A DNA stretch of 64,000 bases from assembly GCF_000203815.1 (NCBI RefSeq), contig NW_004457695.1, positions 868,001 to 932,000 on the forward strand. The letters are read 5' to 3'. The position numbers and the translations under genes were made by a program. How positions within the stretch are numbered: position 1 is the stretch's first letter; each line of letters starts with the position of its first letter. The notes under the pieces are model-generated. The model had not been told where the DNA came from. It did no database searches and saw only the letters and a program-made list of their open reading frames with translations. This document shows, in pieces, positions 24,387 through 36,516 of this stretch. This DNA comes from Cavenderia fasciculata (Eukaryota; Evosea; Eumycetozoa; Acytosteliales; Cavenderiaceae).

Positions 24387-26664
24387 ATGGTTAAAAGAAA
24401 AGAAATAGAGAATTATGATGATGATGATGATCATGGTGATGGTGATGTTGACAATGACAAAGACGAGATACACTATATAAAAGCAGATTTGAATAGACTG
24501 TATAAAAAAGATATATACGAGATATGTTTGAAGAGAGGGATAGCTGAAGTCACAAACAAATCAAGAAAAGAAGAGTTGATACAAAAGATATTAGAACACC
24601 AAAAGGAAAAGGAAAAAGAGCCAAAGAATAATTTAATAGAACAACTTTTTACCTATGATTTTTACTATGGGAAAAGAGAGGACAAAGAGGTGTTTTTTAA
24701 ATCTGACCATCCCAACAAAATCATACCAATGGATCTGTTCAAAGGTGTCACCAAGATATATGCCGATGCATACCTCTTTCTCAGCGTCGAAAATGTATCA
24801 AAGCTATCATATACGATACCCAACCTAACCAACGTTAATGTATCCTATATCGACCCACCCGCTCTCAGGGCCTTGCTCACATGTACGTTTAGAGGTCTGA
24901 CATCGGTCAATCTTGGTAAAAACTCTCATGAAGACTTTTCAACAATATGTGTACAATGCTCAGGCCTGGTATATCGGTCACCAAGCTTATCCTTCCCACA
25001 CACTTTGATTGGAATAGATTAGATGCTAGAGTCAAGAAGAATCTCAGGGTCATATCATTGAATCCAAACAAAGAAACAGGTTTATATCCAGTGCTTAAAC
25101 AAGAAGATTTCGCTCAACTCGAGCATATCCAGATCTCGCATCGTTATTTACTCAAAGATTCAAAGCAACGCCAACTCTTCATACCAGAAAGTGTTTGGAA
25201 ATTTACCATCTTATCTGCTGTCAGTTCCCATCACCCATATGATTTTGCCAAGATTCCACAAATCAGAATGCTTAGGGTTCTAGGTTATGTCAATCACTAT
25301 GACCTTTCAGGCAAGAATTATGGTAATTTATATATATTCACGAGGTGATGTTATTGAAAGTCAAGTTACTTGGTTCAGAGAAATTGGTTATCAATACATT
25401 GGTTCAACATTTAAAAATAGTTAAAAAAATTATTATTTAAAAAAATAGACAAATTTAATAATATTAATATTAATAATAGTATTTTAGATAATAATAATAA
25501 TAATAATAGTATAATAGATAATAATAGTATATTAGATAATAATAATATATTAGATAATAATAATAATTATAGAATATTCAAATTTTATTATACGTAAAAT
25601 TATTAGAATGGTTTGGTATGCAAGAGATAGATGTACATGTGTCTATGACCAAGACTATTTGGATAGATTAGAAGAACATAATCCCAAGTTGGTATATGAT
25701 CAGGAATTGATTGAACAATACCACTTTGTTAAAAATCAATGTGCTCTTCATGCATCAACAAATAAGCCATTTAAACTACTCTATCATACAATGGTGGAAT
25801 CTAATCGATCACGATTACAATTGACACTCATATCCAAAGATTTGTTTGAACATGTCGCCTCCAACTTTTTCAACGATACCACCTCTTATCCAACACAAAA
25901 AAGTCAATTCAATGTATTTAAAACAATTAGATCAATTACTTGTTTTGATTCTGACCAACAACTTGAATTCAACATCATGGTTAAAAGATGCGGATAAAAA
26001 TATCACAAGAATTATTACTCCAATGGTTTCAGACTTTGAATATATTTCATTGTTCCGATCCTTGTCAGTACTGGATCTAAAAAAAACAAAGTTTTTTGGA
26101 ATGCGCGAACATTATTTCAAAACTTTTCTCATCATTTTCAGGAATACCAATCACCAAACTATACCTTCCTAAAGGCTACAATCGTTCCGATGCCTACTTG
26201 ACCCTTCCAGATCGTGTCAAACAGTCTTTTCGATCAATCTCTATCAACTTCTTCCATTATTATTATAATCTAGAGAGGAGGAATTTCCAAACTTGACAAG
26301 CTTGGTTCTAAAAAAATCAAACAAAACACATCCACTTTCTCAAAAAATAACAAAAATCATTTCATCAGGTCCAAATACAATCGATTTCCTACCTCTCAAT
26401 CCATCAGTTGTCACCTTTAAACTATTGGCGGCAGAATCTATCTTTCCCAGTATGCATGACATTTTAAAGAAACTGTCACTGATCAAATATGTCCAAACTG
26501 CCATGCTACAAATCAAATCCTCTCCACCATTGGATTTAAATTCATCTGATTTCAAACTACATGGCAGCGTATCCAAACCACCAACTTTAAAAAAGAAAAG
26601 TCGCAAAAAACAATCATATTCATTTTTAATATTTAAAAGAATCGATAAAATCAATCAAGAGTGA
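24387..26664 (+). pseudogene. SAP/LRR-like family member, copy B, internally deleted and disrupted
   Basis: Paralogue of 17630-20675. It begins MVKRKEIENYDDDDD and carries the SAP-like segment (LYKKDIYEICLKRGIAE..ELIQKILEHQ). It then jumps straight to the DKEVFFKSDHPNKIIPMDLF block, so about 600 bases of the middle module present in copy A are absent. LRR-like repeats follow. The frame changes near 24955 (one T fewer than copy A before ACAATGCTC), again near 25320-25345, at an AT-rich tract around 25425-25570, near 25980, near 26095 and near 26290. The block 25600-25855 is almost identical to copy A, much closer than its flanks, and here reads through the point where copy A is broken. Best read as a decayed gene; function unknown. 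Confidence 0.55.
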
Positions 26665-26849
26665 TACCTAGGTTGCCATACGACCAACACAACATATTAT
26701 AGAGAAAGCAGGATAAATAATTTGGTGTGTGACAGGATATCTTATCGATAAATAGTGGATGTGATGGACTCAAAGTACCTAAATATACACCTGCAGATAA
26801 TTGTTAAAAATTAAATAATAAATAATTATTTATTGACTATTCTTTCATT

Positions 26850-29800
26850 TTAATCATTATGAGTATTAATTTGATTTAATTCAATGTACCCAACTTGTTT
26901 GTTTTTAAGGGCATCCTTTTTCTTATAGACGATAATGGCAGCGCTTACGCACACACAAACAGCGAAAAAGAGAGGACCAACATACTTTGGTAGCATAAAG
27001 GGGTGGAAGAATTTACCTTTATCTTCAAGATGGCTAGTATCCAGAGGTGTAAGTGAAAAGTCATATGTATAATAAATCGATATATTAAAATGACTTGGTG
27101 GTTGATTAAATATAGTTAATGGAGATTGTTCTTGTTGTTCTTGTTGTTGTTGAAGATTATGATTAAATTGTAATTGTAATTTATAATTTTTAATTTGTAA
27201 TGGTCCAAGTTTAATATCATATCCACCAACATCACCAACATCACCAATATTATTATTATTATTATTATTATTACTATTATTAAAACTTTGACTTGAATTG
27301 CTCAATAAGTCATTATTATTGATAGTATTAATTTTTTTAAATGAAATATAATGTGTTCCTGGATTGAATTCTGATTCTCCAGAACACTTGTGACTGAGAC
27401 TGAATTCACCATCAATCACAATGTCATCGAGTGATAGTGAAGAGGGGTGTCCCAAGGTTTGATGAGTGTCGAGATCAATGCCATCCAATAATGTTTCATG
27501 TACATTGGAAACTGTCAATAGCGAGTTGTTAAAGATGTTTGAAGAGGATAGTTGGATGGGAAGTGAATAGGTTGGGTCTTGGCTAGCTGCGAATAAATGT
27601 TGTACTCGAAGGTGAAGTGTTGGCAAAGAGGTGGAAGAAAATTCAGTCACGTCATCATGATATTTAAGTGTCATGAGATGAAGATTTAATGGTAATTCAT
27701 CATCATCACTATTAAATAATCCCAAACTCGTTGAATATTCTAATTTATATTTTTCAACAGATTTAATTCTTTTCATTCCAATTCTAAATAGAAATTAAAA
27801 GTTAATAAATAAATATTATTCTTTTTGTTTTTCTTTTGTACTACATACACTAAAGGACTATTAATTATAGTTGATAATTTCTTTTGAATTTGTAGTGAAT
27901 TTTGAATAGAATCAAAGTTGATAAAGAGTTTACCGTCGACGGTGGTACTATCTTTTTGTGCGAATCCAAGACCACGGTAATCATCTTGTTGAAGATTACG
28001 ATGAATCATTACTTCAATCTCACCTAGTCTAGGAACTGTAGAGCCCAATGATCGATCGGAAAAGACAGTGAATTGTAATTGACGGTCTTTAATATCGATC
28101 GAATTGATGAGAGGATAGTAACGTTGACCAATGGGAACAGATTCATCACAACAGTGTCTTACTCTGCTCTCCATACCGTTATCCATAAAATACTTGTATT
28201 GTTGGTTGATGAGACTGGTTTCAAGGTCAATCACAGTTTCCTTGTTAGGTTCACCTTTGACACGATATCCCAATTCAATCAAATCTTTGTCTGTTTGATT
28301 TGTATCTTTGTACAATCTAACATATTGAGTTGAAGTTGGTAAACAATCATCATTATCATCTTGATCCTCCTCTAAATATTGATAATGAACAATTGAATCA
28401 AATAAATGACCAGTAATCTTGAATACTTTAATCTTTTCATCGTCATCATTATGATGATTTCCAAAAATGACCTTTTTAGGATCCGAATCTGCAACAAATA
28501 TATATGCTCCACTCTCTGTTGTAGAATATTGACTCAACTAATAGAAATTAAAAGAATTAATTATTAATCTAATTTTAAATAATATTTAAATATTTGACTT
28601 ACAGAATTGGTAATATTAATGAATGAATTATTATTCTTTTGAATTGATTTCATTATACCTTTTGAATTAAATTCAATGTTGTTAAGTTGGTTGGATAGGG
28701 TTAGGGGTTGGGTCTGTCTGTTACGATGAATTGGTTGAACGTTTGATGGATCGTAGACGAGTGGTTGGATGGGAGATGACGCAAGTGAAATGAAATAGGT
28801 AGAGATACCCAATGGCTTTACATTTGCGGTGAAATAGACAGAGTATTGGCTAGTGGGTTGATCACGAATACAACGACGTTGTAAAACGATGGGGACGATT
28901 TGGAGTGTCTGAGAAACACCATTTTCATCGGCAATGACCAGTCTATTCAACAGAGACGTTTCACTACAATTGACACGGATCGATACAATTTCCTTACGAA
29001 TCCATCCCAATGAATTGAATATGACCACCGAATAGGAATCATTTCGCTTCAATGTTTTCAAGCTGTCAATGACAATGGTTTGTTGCAAATTAAATAAATT
29101 GTTTTCTTGGTCTTGGTCAATGACATTATTAGTCGCGTCAATCACACCATCGTTTGCATTTGACAATAACAACAATTCCATTGATTTTGACATGATATCG
29201 TTACACATTTGTCTTGCACTTGTCAACTTTAATAAATAATCATACATTACATAACTTCTTGCTGTTCCAGTTACTGCATCATGATGTTGAGTAATTGCCA
29301 ACATCTAAAAAAAAAGAAAAAATATATATTAATAAGATGGTTAACCATAAATATAAAACTCTTCTTTGCTACATACTCTTCTTGCAAATTGAATTGAAGG
29401 GAATAAATTATAAAAATTGGTAGCAATATCTTGAGACATTGTAGCTGCCTTGGCTGATGCAATACTATAAATAAAATCAGTACTTCTAATTAAAGATGAT
29501 ATTTCTCTAATTTGTCTTTTTGCAATTGGTCTTGATGTATAAAATCCCTAAAACAAAATATAAATAAGTATAAAGTGTTATTTGAATTTGTTATATATAT
29601 ATATATGTGTTTATATTTACAGTCCAAGGGTTTGAAGATTCGGTAATATAGGGGAAGAAATCTTTTTTGAATAATGGAACGGTTGATTGTTTTGTTTTCA
29701 TTGCAAATTGGAGAAAGTTGTAGTACTCGGTGAGCGTGGAACGGGTCACTACCATGTCGTCGAAATGTTCGTTCAACTGATCGATGAGGTAATCACCCTT

Positions 29801-30767
29801 TGTAAAGTCTTGGTCACTTTGATAGGCAAAGTCGTCTCCAAAAGTGACGAGGATGACATTGGTACGATAGGCATCGGCAATGGTACGCAGACCATCTGCA
29901 AATCGGTCACGATAGATTTGAATCTCGCTGACAAAATCGTCATAGTCTATCTCGTCGGGATACTTTGGACCGCCTGAATAGCCATATGCTTTGTATAGCG
30001 TATTGACAAACAATCTTGAATTGTTGAGCGAAGGCGACCCCTCCCACACAAACTGCAGCTCTTGTGTCTCTCGCATCGACGCTTTGAGCGTGTCTGATAA
30101 TCTGGCCGCCACAAATGACTGGAACCCGAGTGCAGGGTACAGCGAAGCAGTCTGGCTCGAATGGCCAAACGGGTCGATCTGCCAGCCGTGTCGCACTGTC
30201 GTGTTCAAGTTTTTAAGTACCCATTGATGTCCCTCTGTAATCTGGTCGAGTACATCAACCGTCACAGGAAGAGCTTCATCATTCATCACCCATCCACCTC
30301 CGATAATCTCCAATTGTCCATTATCCACCAATTGTTTAAATTGTGATCTTCTCTCTAAACTTTGAACATTCCACCACATTTCTAAATACCCTCTTTAAAC
30401 ACAAAAAAAAAGGAGAGGTTAGTTTCTTTCTATATCTATATCTATCTATCTATCAATCTATCTATTATTATATTACATACATCTCTGACCAAATAAATCT
30501 CTTTGAACTATCATCTGTCAAATGATCGAGGATACGATCGAGAATGTTTTGTACTTGGGTGTCATAGTATTCTTCGACAGTTGACAACCAACCCAAATCA
30601 CAGTGACTGTGCTCGACCCACATTACGTAAAGCTTTGATTCGTCATAATCTTGATAATTGCTGCTATCGCTGCTACCAAATGCACCATACGTCACTTGAC
30701 CAAACAATAGCAACAAGGTGAGTTGAATGATCAAAAGCAACCCTAAAAATTTCCTCTTGTTCATCAT
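26850..30767 (-). CDS. GH38 lysosomal-type alpha-mannosidase with C-terminal membrane anchor, 1184 residues
   Basis: Removes alpha-linked mannose from glycoprotein glycans in the lysosomal or secretory system. Exons: 30767-30481, 30392-29621, 29547-29377, 29304-28603, 28537-27849 and 27783-26850; the phases add to an exact codon count. A signal peptide (FLGLLLIIQLTLLLLFGQV) leads the protein. Zinc ligands and catalytic residues are visible: His55 and Asp57 in EHSHCDLGW, the nucleophile Asp169 in GWQIDPFGHS, and His/Asp near 417-419 in QHHDAVTGT. Beta-sandwich domains follow. Unlike a soluble lysosomal enzyme it ends with a hydrophobic helix (VGPLFFAVCVCVSAAIIVY) and a short Lys-rich tail, so type I anchoring is likely. 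Asn and Gln runs lie in a late loop. Dictyostelids carry several such genes; I do not assign which one. Confidence 0.93.
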
Positions 30768-33260
30768 CTGACCCTATTTTTTTTTTTTTTTTAAATTATT
30801 ATTATTCTTTCTTCTTTCAACTTATATATATATAATTATTTATTATGATCTAGAAAACATAACATCTATCAATAGAACTCTCCCCTTGATTTTAAAATCT
30901 TTATTGAAGAAGAAATAATTAATTGAACAAACCACCGATAGGATGGTATTATTCGGACCGATTGAAGAGAGAGCGCGAGGTTCTAGGGGTACACCCACCC
31001 AATGTTGAGTCCTTCAAAGAGAGAAATTACAAAATTTCAGACCATAGGATGATCCTACCTGTACAATCAAACTAACTCTCTCTGATTGCGGAATATTACG
31101 TCACAATCACACCTTCTACCACAGCCAAGAGGCACGAGTGATCTGAGGGACAGTTACAAAAAAGGTCGTGTCTTGGATATTTGGTCTAAAAATTCGTGAA
31201 AATGAATGACACTTTGTGTCCTTTTGATGGTGCCAACTTAACATGTGGCAGGTTGACTTTCTAAAAAATTGGATCCTTTTAATTAATTTTTTTATTGAGC
31301 AATTTATAAAAATCATTTAAATTGTACCTCGGAAATTTTAGGTACCATCCTCAATGATATCATCCAAGATTACAATGACGAGGTACAATTTAAATGATTT
31401 TTATTTATTTTTTTATAGTTCTACAGAGAGAGAGATATAGTAGGGTCTCCGGATGAGGAATTGTCAGCGTAATTGATCGTGTTCAAAGACATCACAACCA
31501 AAAGAACTGATTGTTTTTTAAAGATTTAGGAATATATCTTGAAAGAAAAGTTAAGATACTAGTATAATAGATAGATACCACAATTTATTGTATGGTTAAA
31601 CCAAAAGTACCGCCACATTCGTTGGGTCTAACAGACAAGATATTGATTTCAACAAGTTTTAAAATTTCTTGTAGGTGATTATTATATCAATATTATCGAA
31701 ATTTCTAGTATGTTTTGGTGTAGTTGTTGTAGTAATTGTCGGAGTAGATTTTATAGGTTCCTTCAAAAGGAAAATTGTTCAAACAAGTAGGAAATAATAA
31801 AAATGAGGAACAAAGAACTTACAATCGTACATTTTGCTATATTGGAATTAGAAAGAAAGAAGAGAGTATATTTGATTGATGAAATGATAATAATAAATAT
31901 AATACTAGTAGTATAAAGTATTCCATATATCCCTAAACCAGAAATAGAAATGATTCAATCAAACCTAATAAAAGAATGTTTATGATAAAAGAGCACCCCA
32001 ACCAATCACCTCGTCGATTCATTGATAGGTTAAAAAGAAATCAAGTCATTCCTTCCCTTTCCCTGGCATCCCTGATCTTGCAAAATCGGGGGTATTAGTG
32101 GTTGTGGGGTGTGATGATGTCAAATTAATTGTAAGGAGGGGATCTTGAGGATTTTTGGTTTGAGAAAAAATCATTCTTGTTTTGATCACAAGACAATCGT
32201 GGTTGTAGTAGTAGTAGTAGTACAAGTAAAGAGTTATAGTTATAGTAGTAATAGTAGTAGTATTAGTCCTCTTATTATACATATGTACAAGTACAGGTAT
32301 GGTAGCTGAATTGAAAGAGGGATGTGGGGTGTAGATTGATGATCGGAGTAGGAGCAGGGTAGGAGTAAAGAGTCAGAGTGTCGGAAAAGGAGAAGAAGGG
32401 AAGAAGAGGAGGAGGAGGAGGACATCAAAGTGTAGAATCAATGTACATACACATTCATACTTTTATATATATACCCTCACAGTATAACAACACATAAATA
32501 CACATACAGTGACCCACCACCACCACCACAAACAACACAATACCCCACAAAAGCAGCAAGCAATAACTTTGAAGAAAGTGGGTGGTTGAGGTAAAGAAGA
32601 AGAGTAGCTGTGCTTATTCGGATAACAAGATAATATCATAATAGGATAATAATAATATTTTAAAATTATCGAGATAGATAGACAAACAAGACAGACAATA
32701 GAAGAGAACAAAACAAATCAATACAATACAATACAAAAACAGATAGATTCAGCTTGTTACCTGAAATTTCATACTTTTACTATCATTTATTCTTTCTTTG
32801 TATCAACATCAAAGAAACCGATATATATATATTATATTATATCAGTCACTTTATTTAAATAATCATCAAATCATTGGATCATTTGTAATCTCTTAGATAT
32901 ATATATATTCACTTCTGATCGTTGATCATTCAATCATTAAAGAAGATTCAGTCAATCAAATATGTAAAATAAAGAGGTGTAGTAACTAATAATAATAATA
33001 AAAAACCTTTTCTTTCCTCTCCTCTCCCTCTCTCTCAGACAGTATCATCATTATTAGGAAGTAGTAGAGTAGTAGAATAGTAGAGTAGTAATAGTAGTAA
33101 TAGTGACTATATAATATAATTAGGTTCACCTCACTGGAAAAGTAACAATATTTCGAAATTTCCAACAAACTATAATATATATACGCATATATATAATATA
33201 TTCATCATCAATAATAATATATAATATATAATAATAATTATTTTAATTTAAATTTATTAA
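30768..33260. other. Long divergent intergenic region, 2.5 kb
   Basis: Lies between the minus-strand mannosidase and the plus-strand transporter. It holds a strong inverted repeat (31306-31404, listed separately) and a GC-richer unique stretch at 30940-31260. Coding-like fragments lie on the minus strand at 31585-31800 (see findings). TA, GTA and GGA microsatellite tracts occur at 32200-32420, and AT-rich promoter DNA near 33160-33260. Open frames here are short and low-complexity. Confidence 0.5.
31306..31404. repeat. Perfect 26-bp inverted repeat with 47-base loop
   Basis: The arms 31306-31331 and 31379-31404 are exact reverse complements (ATAAAAATCATTTAAATTGT... and its mirror), with GGTACC inside the loop. 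As RNA this would fold into one long hairpin. It lies in non-coding DNA 540 bases upstream of the mannosidase start. Confidence 0.85.
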
Positions 33261-33764
33261 ATGATGGAACCATATTCAATCAACGAATACAATGATGAAG
33301 AAGAGGGATCATATGATGATCATGACCCATTGATCATTTCAGATAATAGTATGGGTGTACCGACCGAACCACTCATTCCACAACCAATATCGATTAAAAA
33401 GGAAAGAGGACATTCATTGGGCGAGAAATCCATCACACAATTGGCATCATTTATCTTTATCGTCAATCAAATCTATGGACCTGGTGTTCTTTCCATTCCA
33501 GTTGTATTTCAACAGGCTGGTTGGTTAATGACTCTACTTTCACTGACATTTTTCCTTTTGGTTTCGTGTCTTGCATCAACACTGCTCTGTGAATCACTCG
33601 CATTGATTCCTGGCAATCGAACATTTGAAAAGCACATAGAGTATAGTGTCGCAGTCAAATACTATTTTGGAAAGAAATGGTATCTTGTTTTTCAAATTCT
33701 AAATAATCTTTGTATTCAATCTTATAATATTGCTAGTATTGTTATTTGTGCTCAAGTATGTAAA

Positions 33765-33795
<31 letters not shown>

Positions 33796-34865
33796 TAAAT
33801 ATATAAATATTATTAATTATTAATTATTAATTTATTTTTGTTTTTTAGTCAATGGATCAATTTTTAGTATTTATGTTTAAAAAAACATTTGCATTTAGTT
33901 TACATCCAACACTTGGATTTATAGAATGTGGAGGAGATGTCAGTGCATTATATACTACTGGAACAGTGACCATTTCACTTGGATATATTATTATCTGTGC
34001 GATTGCCATCCCAACCTCTTTTATGAATCTCGACGACAATGTAAAGGTTGTGCAAACAGCATCGTTTATATTTCTATTTGTTTTGCTCATTGAATTTATC
34101 GTGCAATACTGTATCAATGGATTTGTGCCATCTCGAGTACCGGTCATAGGTAATAACTTTGGTCAGTTGGTCAGTGTATTTGTATTTTCATGGGCGTATC
34201 CCATGTTTATACCGTCATGGGTCAATGAAAAGAAAGACCATGTCAGTGTCAACAAGGCTGTTTGGACATCTGGTGTATTCTCGTGGTGTGGATACTTGTT
34301 TATTGGATTAATGGGTGCACTGTCGTACGGGTACTTGGGAACGGACAATATTCTAAATCTGATGGGTCTAGATACTTCGCCCGTCGTCACTCGTATAGCC
34401 AGCTACTTGTTTAGCTTGGGTGTGATTCTCCCAGGTATTCCAGTATGCTTTATCACCACGCGGTACAATCTCTACGTTGGATACATCTGCGGACGCAAGA
34501 TGTCATACTTTTGGGGTGTTATCGCACCCTGGTTGATTGCCTTTGTGTTTTGTCAGCAACAGGTGTTTGCCGAGCTGCTCAACTGGTCATCGCTCATCTT
34601 TAACTCGGTCGTCAACTTTATCATCCCCTTTGTCCTCTATCTCAAGGCCACCTCACCCTCGGCCAAATCCAACAGCCACTTCCACTCACCCGGCCCCATC
34701 AACCAGCACGGTGACTCGCCCGTGCAACCCTACCCCAAACGTCTCCAAAAGCATCATCGTCTCATCACCAAAGTCATCCTTGCCGCCACATGTATCATTA
34801 GCTTTACCCAAGTCATCTATGACATTTCAATGGCTGCCAAAGGTGAAGATATCCTTGCACATTAG
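33261..34865 (+). CDS. Amino-acid transporter, AAAP/SLC38-like, 503 residues
   Basis: Moves amino acids across a membrane, probably by proton or sodium coupling. Exons 33261-33755 and 33849-34865 join in phase (Q|S). The cytosolic N-terminus is acidic. The first transmembrane segment carries the family signature ASFIFIVNQIYGPGVLSIP, with the unwound GxG-type break expected for these carriers. About ten further hydrophobic helices follow (MTLLSLTFFLLVSCLAST; TVTISLGYIIICAIAIPTSF; AWTSGVFSWCGYLFIG-like segments). The C-terminal cytosolic loop is rich in His/Pro before a final helix. Length and helix count fit a complete transporter. Plasma-membrane versus lysosomal location cannot be read from the sequence. 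Confidence 0.88.
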
Positions 34866-35547
34866 ACATCCAACAATCTCCTCCTCCTCCTCCTCCTCTT
34901 TTTTTGGAAAACATTAATTATATCATTTTTTTAAATCATCGACCAATTAATTAATTAATTAATTTCCACCTCCCCCTCCAACCCAACCTCCCTATTTCTT
35001 TTTATCAACAACAACAAAACCATGGATTGTAAATTAATATTGACCTTTTGCCAACAACAACAACAACAACAAACTTGGTTGATTCTAAAATTAGTATTTT
35101 GGAATAATCAAAAAACAAGGTCAATAATTAATTACAACCAAAAACCAATCAATTATCACCAATCAATAGTACGATACGATATGTTATATTCATCAATCAA
35201 AATACGTACTATTCATAGAGAGATAATAGATAATATATATAATATCCTAAATTAAATTAATAAATCATTATTTTATGGGATGTCTATAGTTTATAAACTA
35301 CCAACAAACAAAACTACCAAAAAAACTTTTTAAAAAATACTCATAGTTCAGTGTGAGGACCACCCGATTCCATTTAATTTAATTTATTTATTCTACTTCT
35401 TTCATTCAGCTCAGCCATTATAATAGCTAATCAATGAATCATTCAATTGATTCATCATTCAAACAAAGATAGAGAGATATATAGAGATAGATAAATAACA
35501 ACAGAAGTAGTAGTAGTTCTGTTGTTACAAAAGACAGAGATAGAGAG
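34866..35547. other. Intergenic spacer
   Basis: About 680 bases downstream of the transporter and upstream of the Gln-rich gene. It contains CTC repeats, AATT repeats, a CAA run near 35057 and AGAT repeats near 35468-35500. Open frames look random. Confidence 0.5.
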
Positions 35548-36276
35548 ATGTTTAAAAGAAAGAGATCAGACGAAGCATTGAGCCTTGAAACTCAATATAT
35601 TCAACAACAACCGCCACCAATACAACAACATTATCAACAATACCCAATACAACAACAACCACTTCAACAACAACATTCTCCATATTCAATAAGTAATCTA
35701 AATATAGATAGTGGAAGTAGTAGTAGTGGAAGTGAGGGAGAAGATGACAAGATATTAAAGATAAGGAAACTTGAAATTAGATCGTATGTATATCTTTTAC
35801 CATATAGTATCATCACTTTTAATCTAATCATTTATTATTATTATTATACTCTTAGACCAACTATTCCTCTACAGCAACTGCAGCTACAACCACAACAAAT
35901 ACTACAACAATATAATAATAATAATAATATCCCTCATCATCAGCATACTACTCAACAACAACAACAATATAATAACGTTGATCATACTCATCACCATCAA
36001 CAACCTCATCAACCTCATCATAATACACATTTTGTAAATAATAATCACCATCAACCTCATCCTCAACATCATATACCAATTACACCAACTATAATCGAAC
36101 AATATAATCATAGTCAACAACAACAACAGCAACAGCAACAAACAATACCGATACACAATAATACCAATACTACCAATAATACCAACCAATACTCAAATAT
36201 AAACAATACACTTCGAAATGCACATATCGACAGAATGCGATTACGTTATGGTCTCAAACCTCTTCAAGAGACATAA
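35548..36276 (+). CDS. Gln/His/Asn-rich basic protein, 218 residues, unknown
   Basis: Two exons, 35548-35783 and 35856-36276, joined as TC|A (Ser) across a GTATGT...CTTAG intron whose translation (YVYLLPYSII...YYYYYT) is clearly not coding. The N-terminus MFKRKRSDE looks like a nuclear localisation signal. Most of the protein is Gln, His, Pro and Asn. Two short parts look conserved: an acidic Ser stretch (SGSSSSGSEGEDDKILKIRKLEIRS) and the C-terminus (LRNAHIDRMRLRYGLKPLQET). A nuclear or chromatin role is a guess from the composition. It sits 240 bases upstream of CtIP/Sae2 on the same strand. Confidence 0.7.
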   Translation: MFKRKRSDEALSLETQYIQQQPPPIQQHYQQYPIQQQPLQQQHSPYSISNLNIDSGSSSSGSEGEDDKILKIRKLEIRSYVYLLPYSIITFNLIIYYYYYTLRPTIPLQQLQLQPQQILQQYNNNNNIPHHQHTTQQQQQYNNVDHTHHHQQPHQPHHNTHFVNNNHHQPHPQHHIPITPTIIEQYNHSQQQQQQQQQTIPIHNNTNTTNNTNQYSNINNTLRNAHIDRMRLRYGLKPLQET

Positions 36277-36459
36277 ATAATAATAACAGTAATAATAAAT
36301 AGGTAGAAATAGATTCAATCACTTTGTTCATTCAAAGTGATCCAACTCTCTTAAGCGTGTTGACTACAACAATAGTACATCGGATCGGCGAGTCGTCAAA
36401 TAATATTGACGCGTTCTTGGAAATATGATTTTGTAAACAATGCTTTGGTCATTTTTTTT

Positions 36460-36476
36460 AAGTTCCCTCCATTTTT
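36460..36476 (+). promoter_or_regulatory. AAGTTCCCTCC upstream motif
   Basis: Third occurrence of the motif seen at 17546 and 24290, here about 47 bases before the CtIP/Sae2 start and followed by ATTTTTT. Confidence 0.35.
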
Positions 36477-36516
36477 TAATAAAACGAAGTTATTAATATT
36501 TGATACATGTATAGAC

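Noticed and set aside
36318-36341. Short hairpin ATCACTTTG/CAAAGTGAT
   Set aside because: Nine-base arms with a six-base loop are too common in this AT-rich DNA to claim as a terminator or RNA gene.
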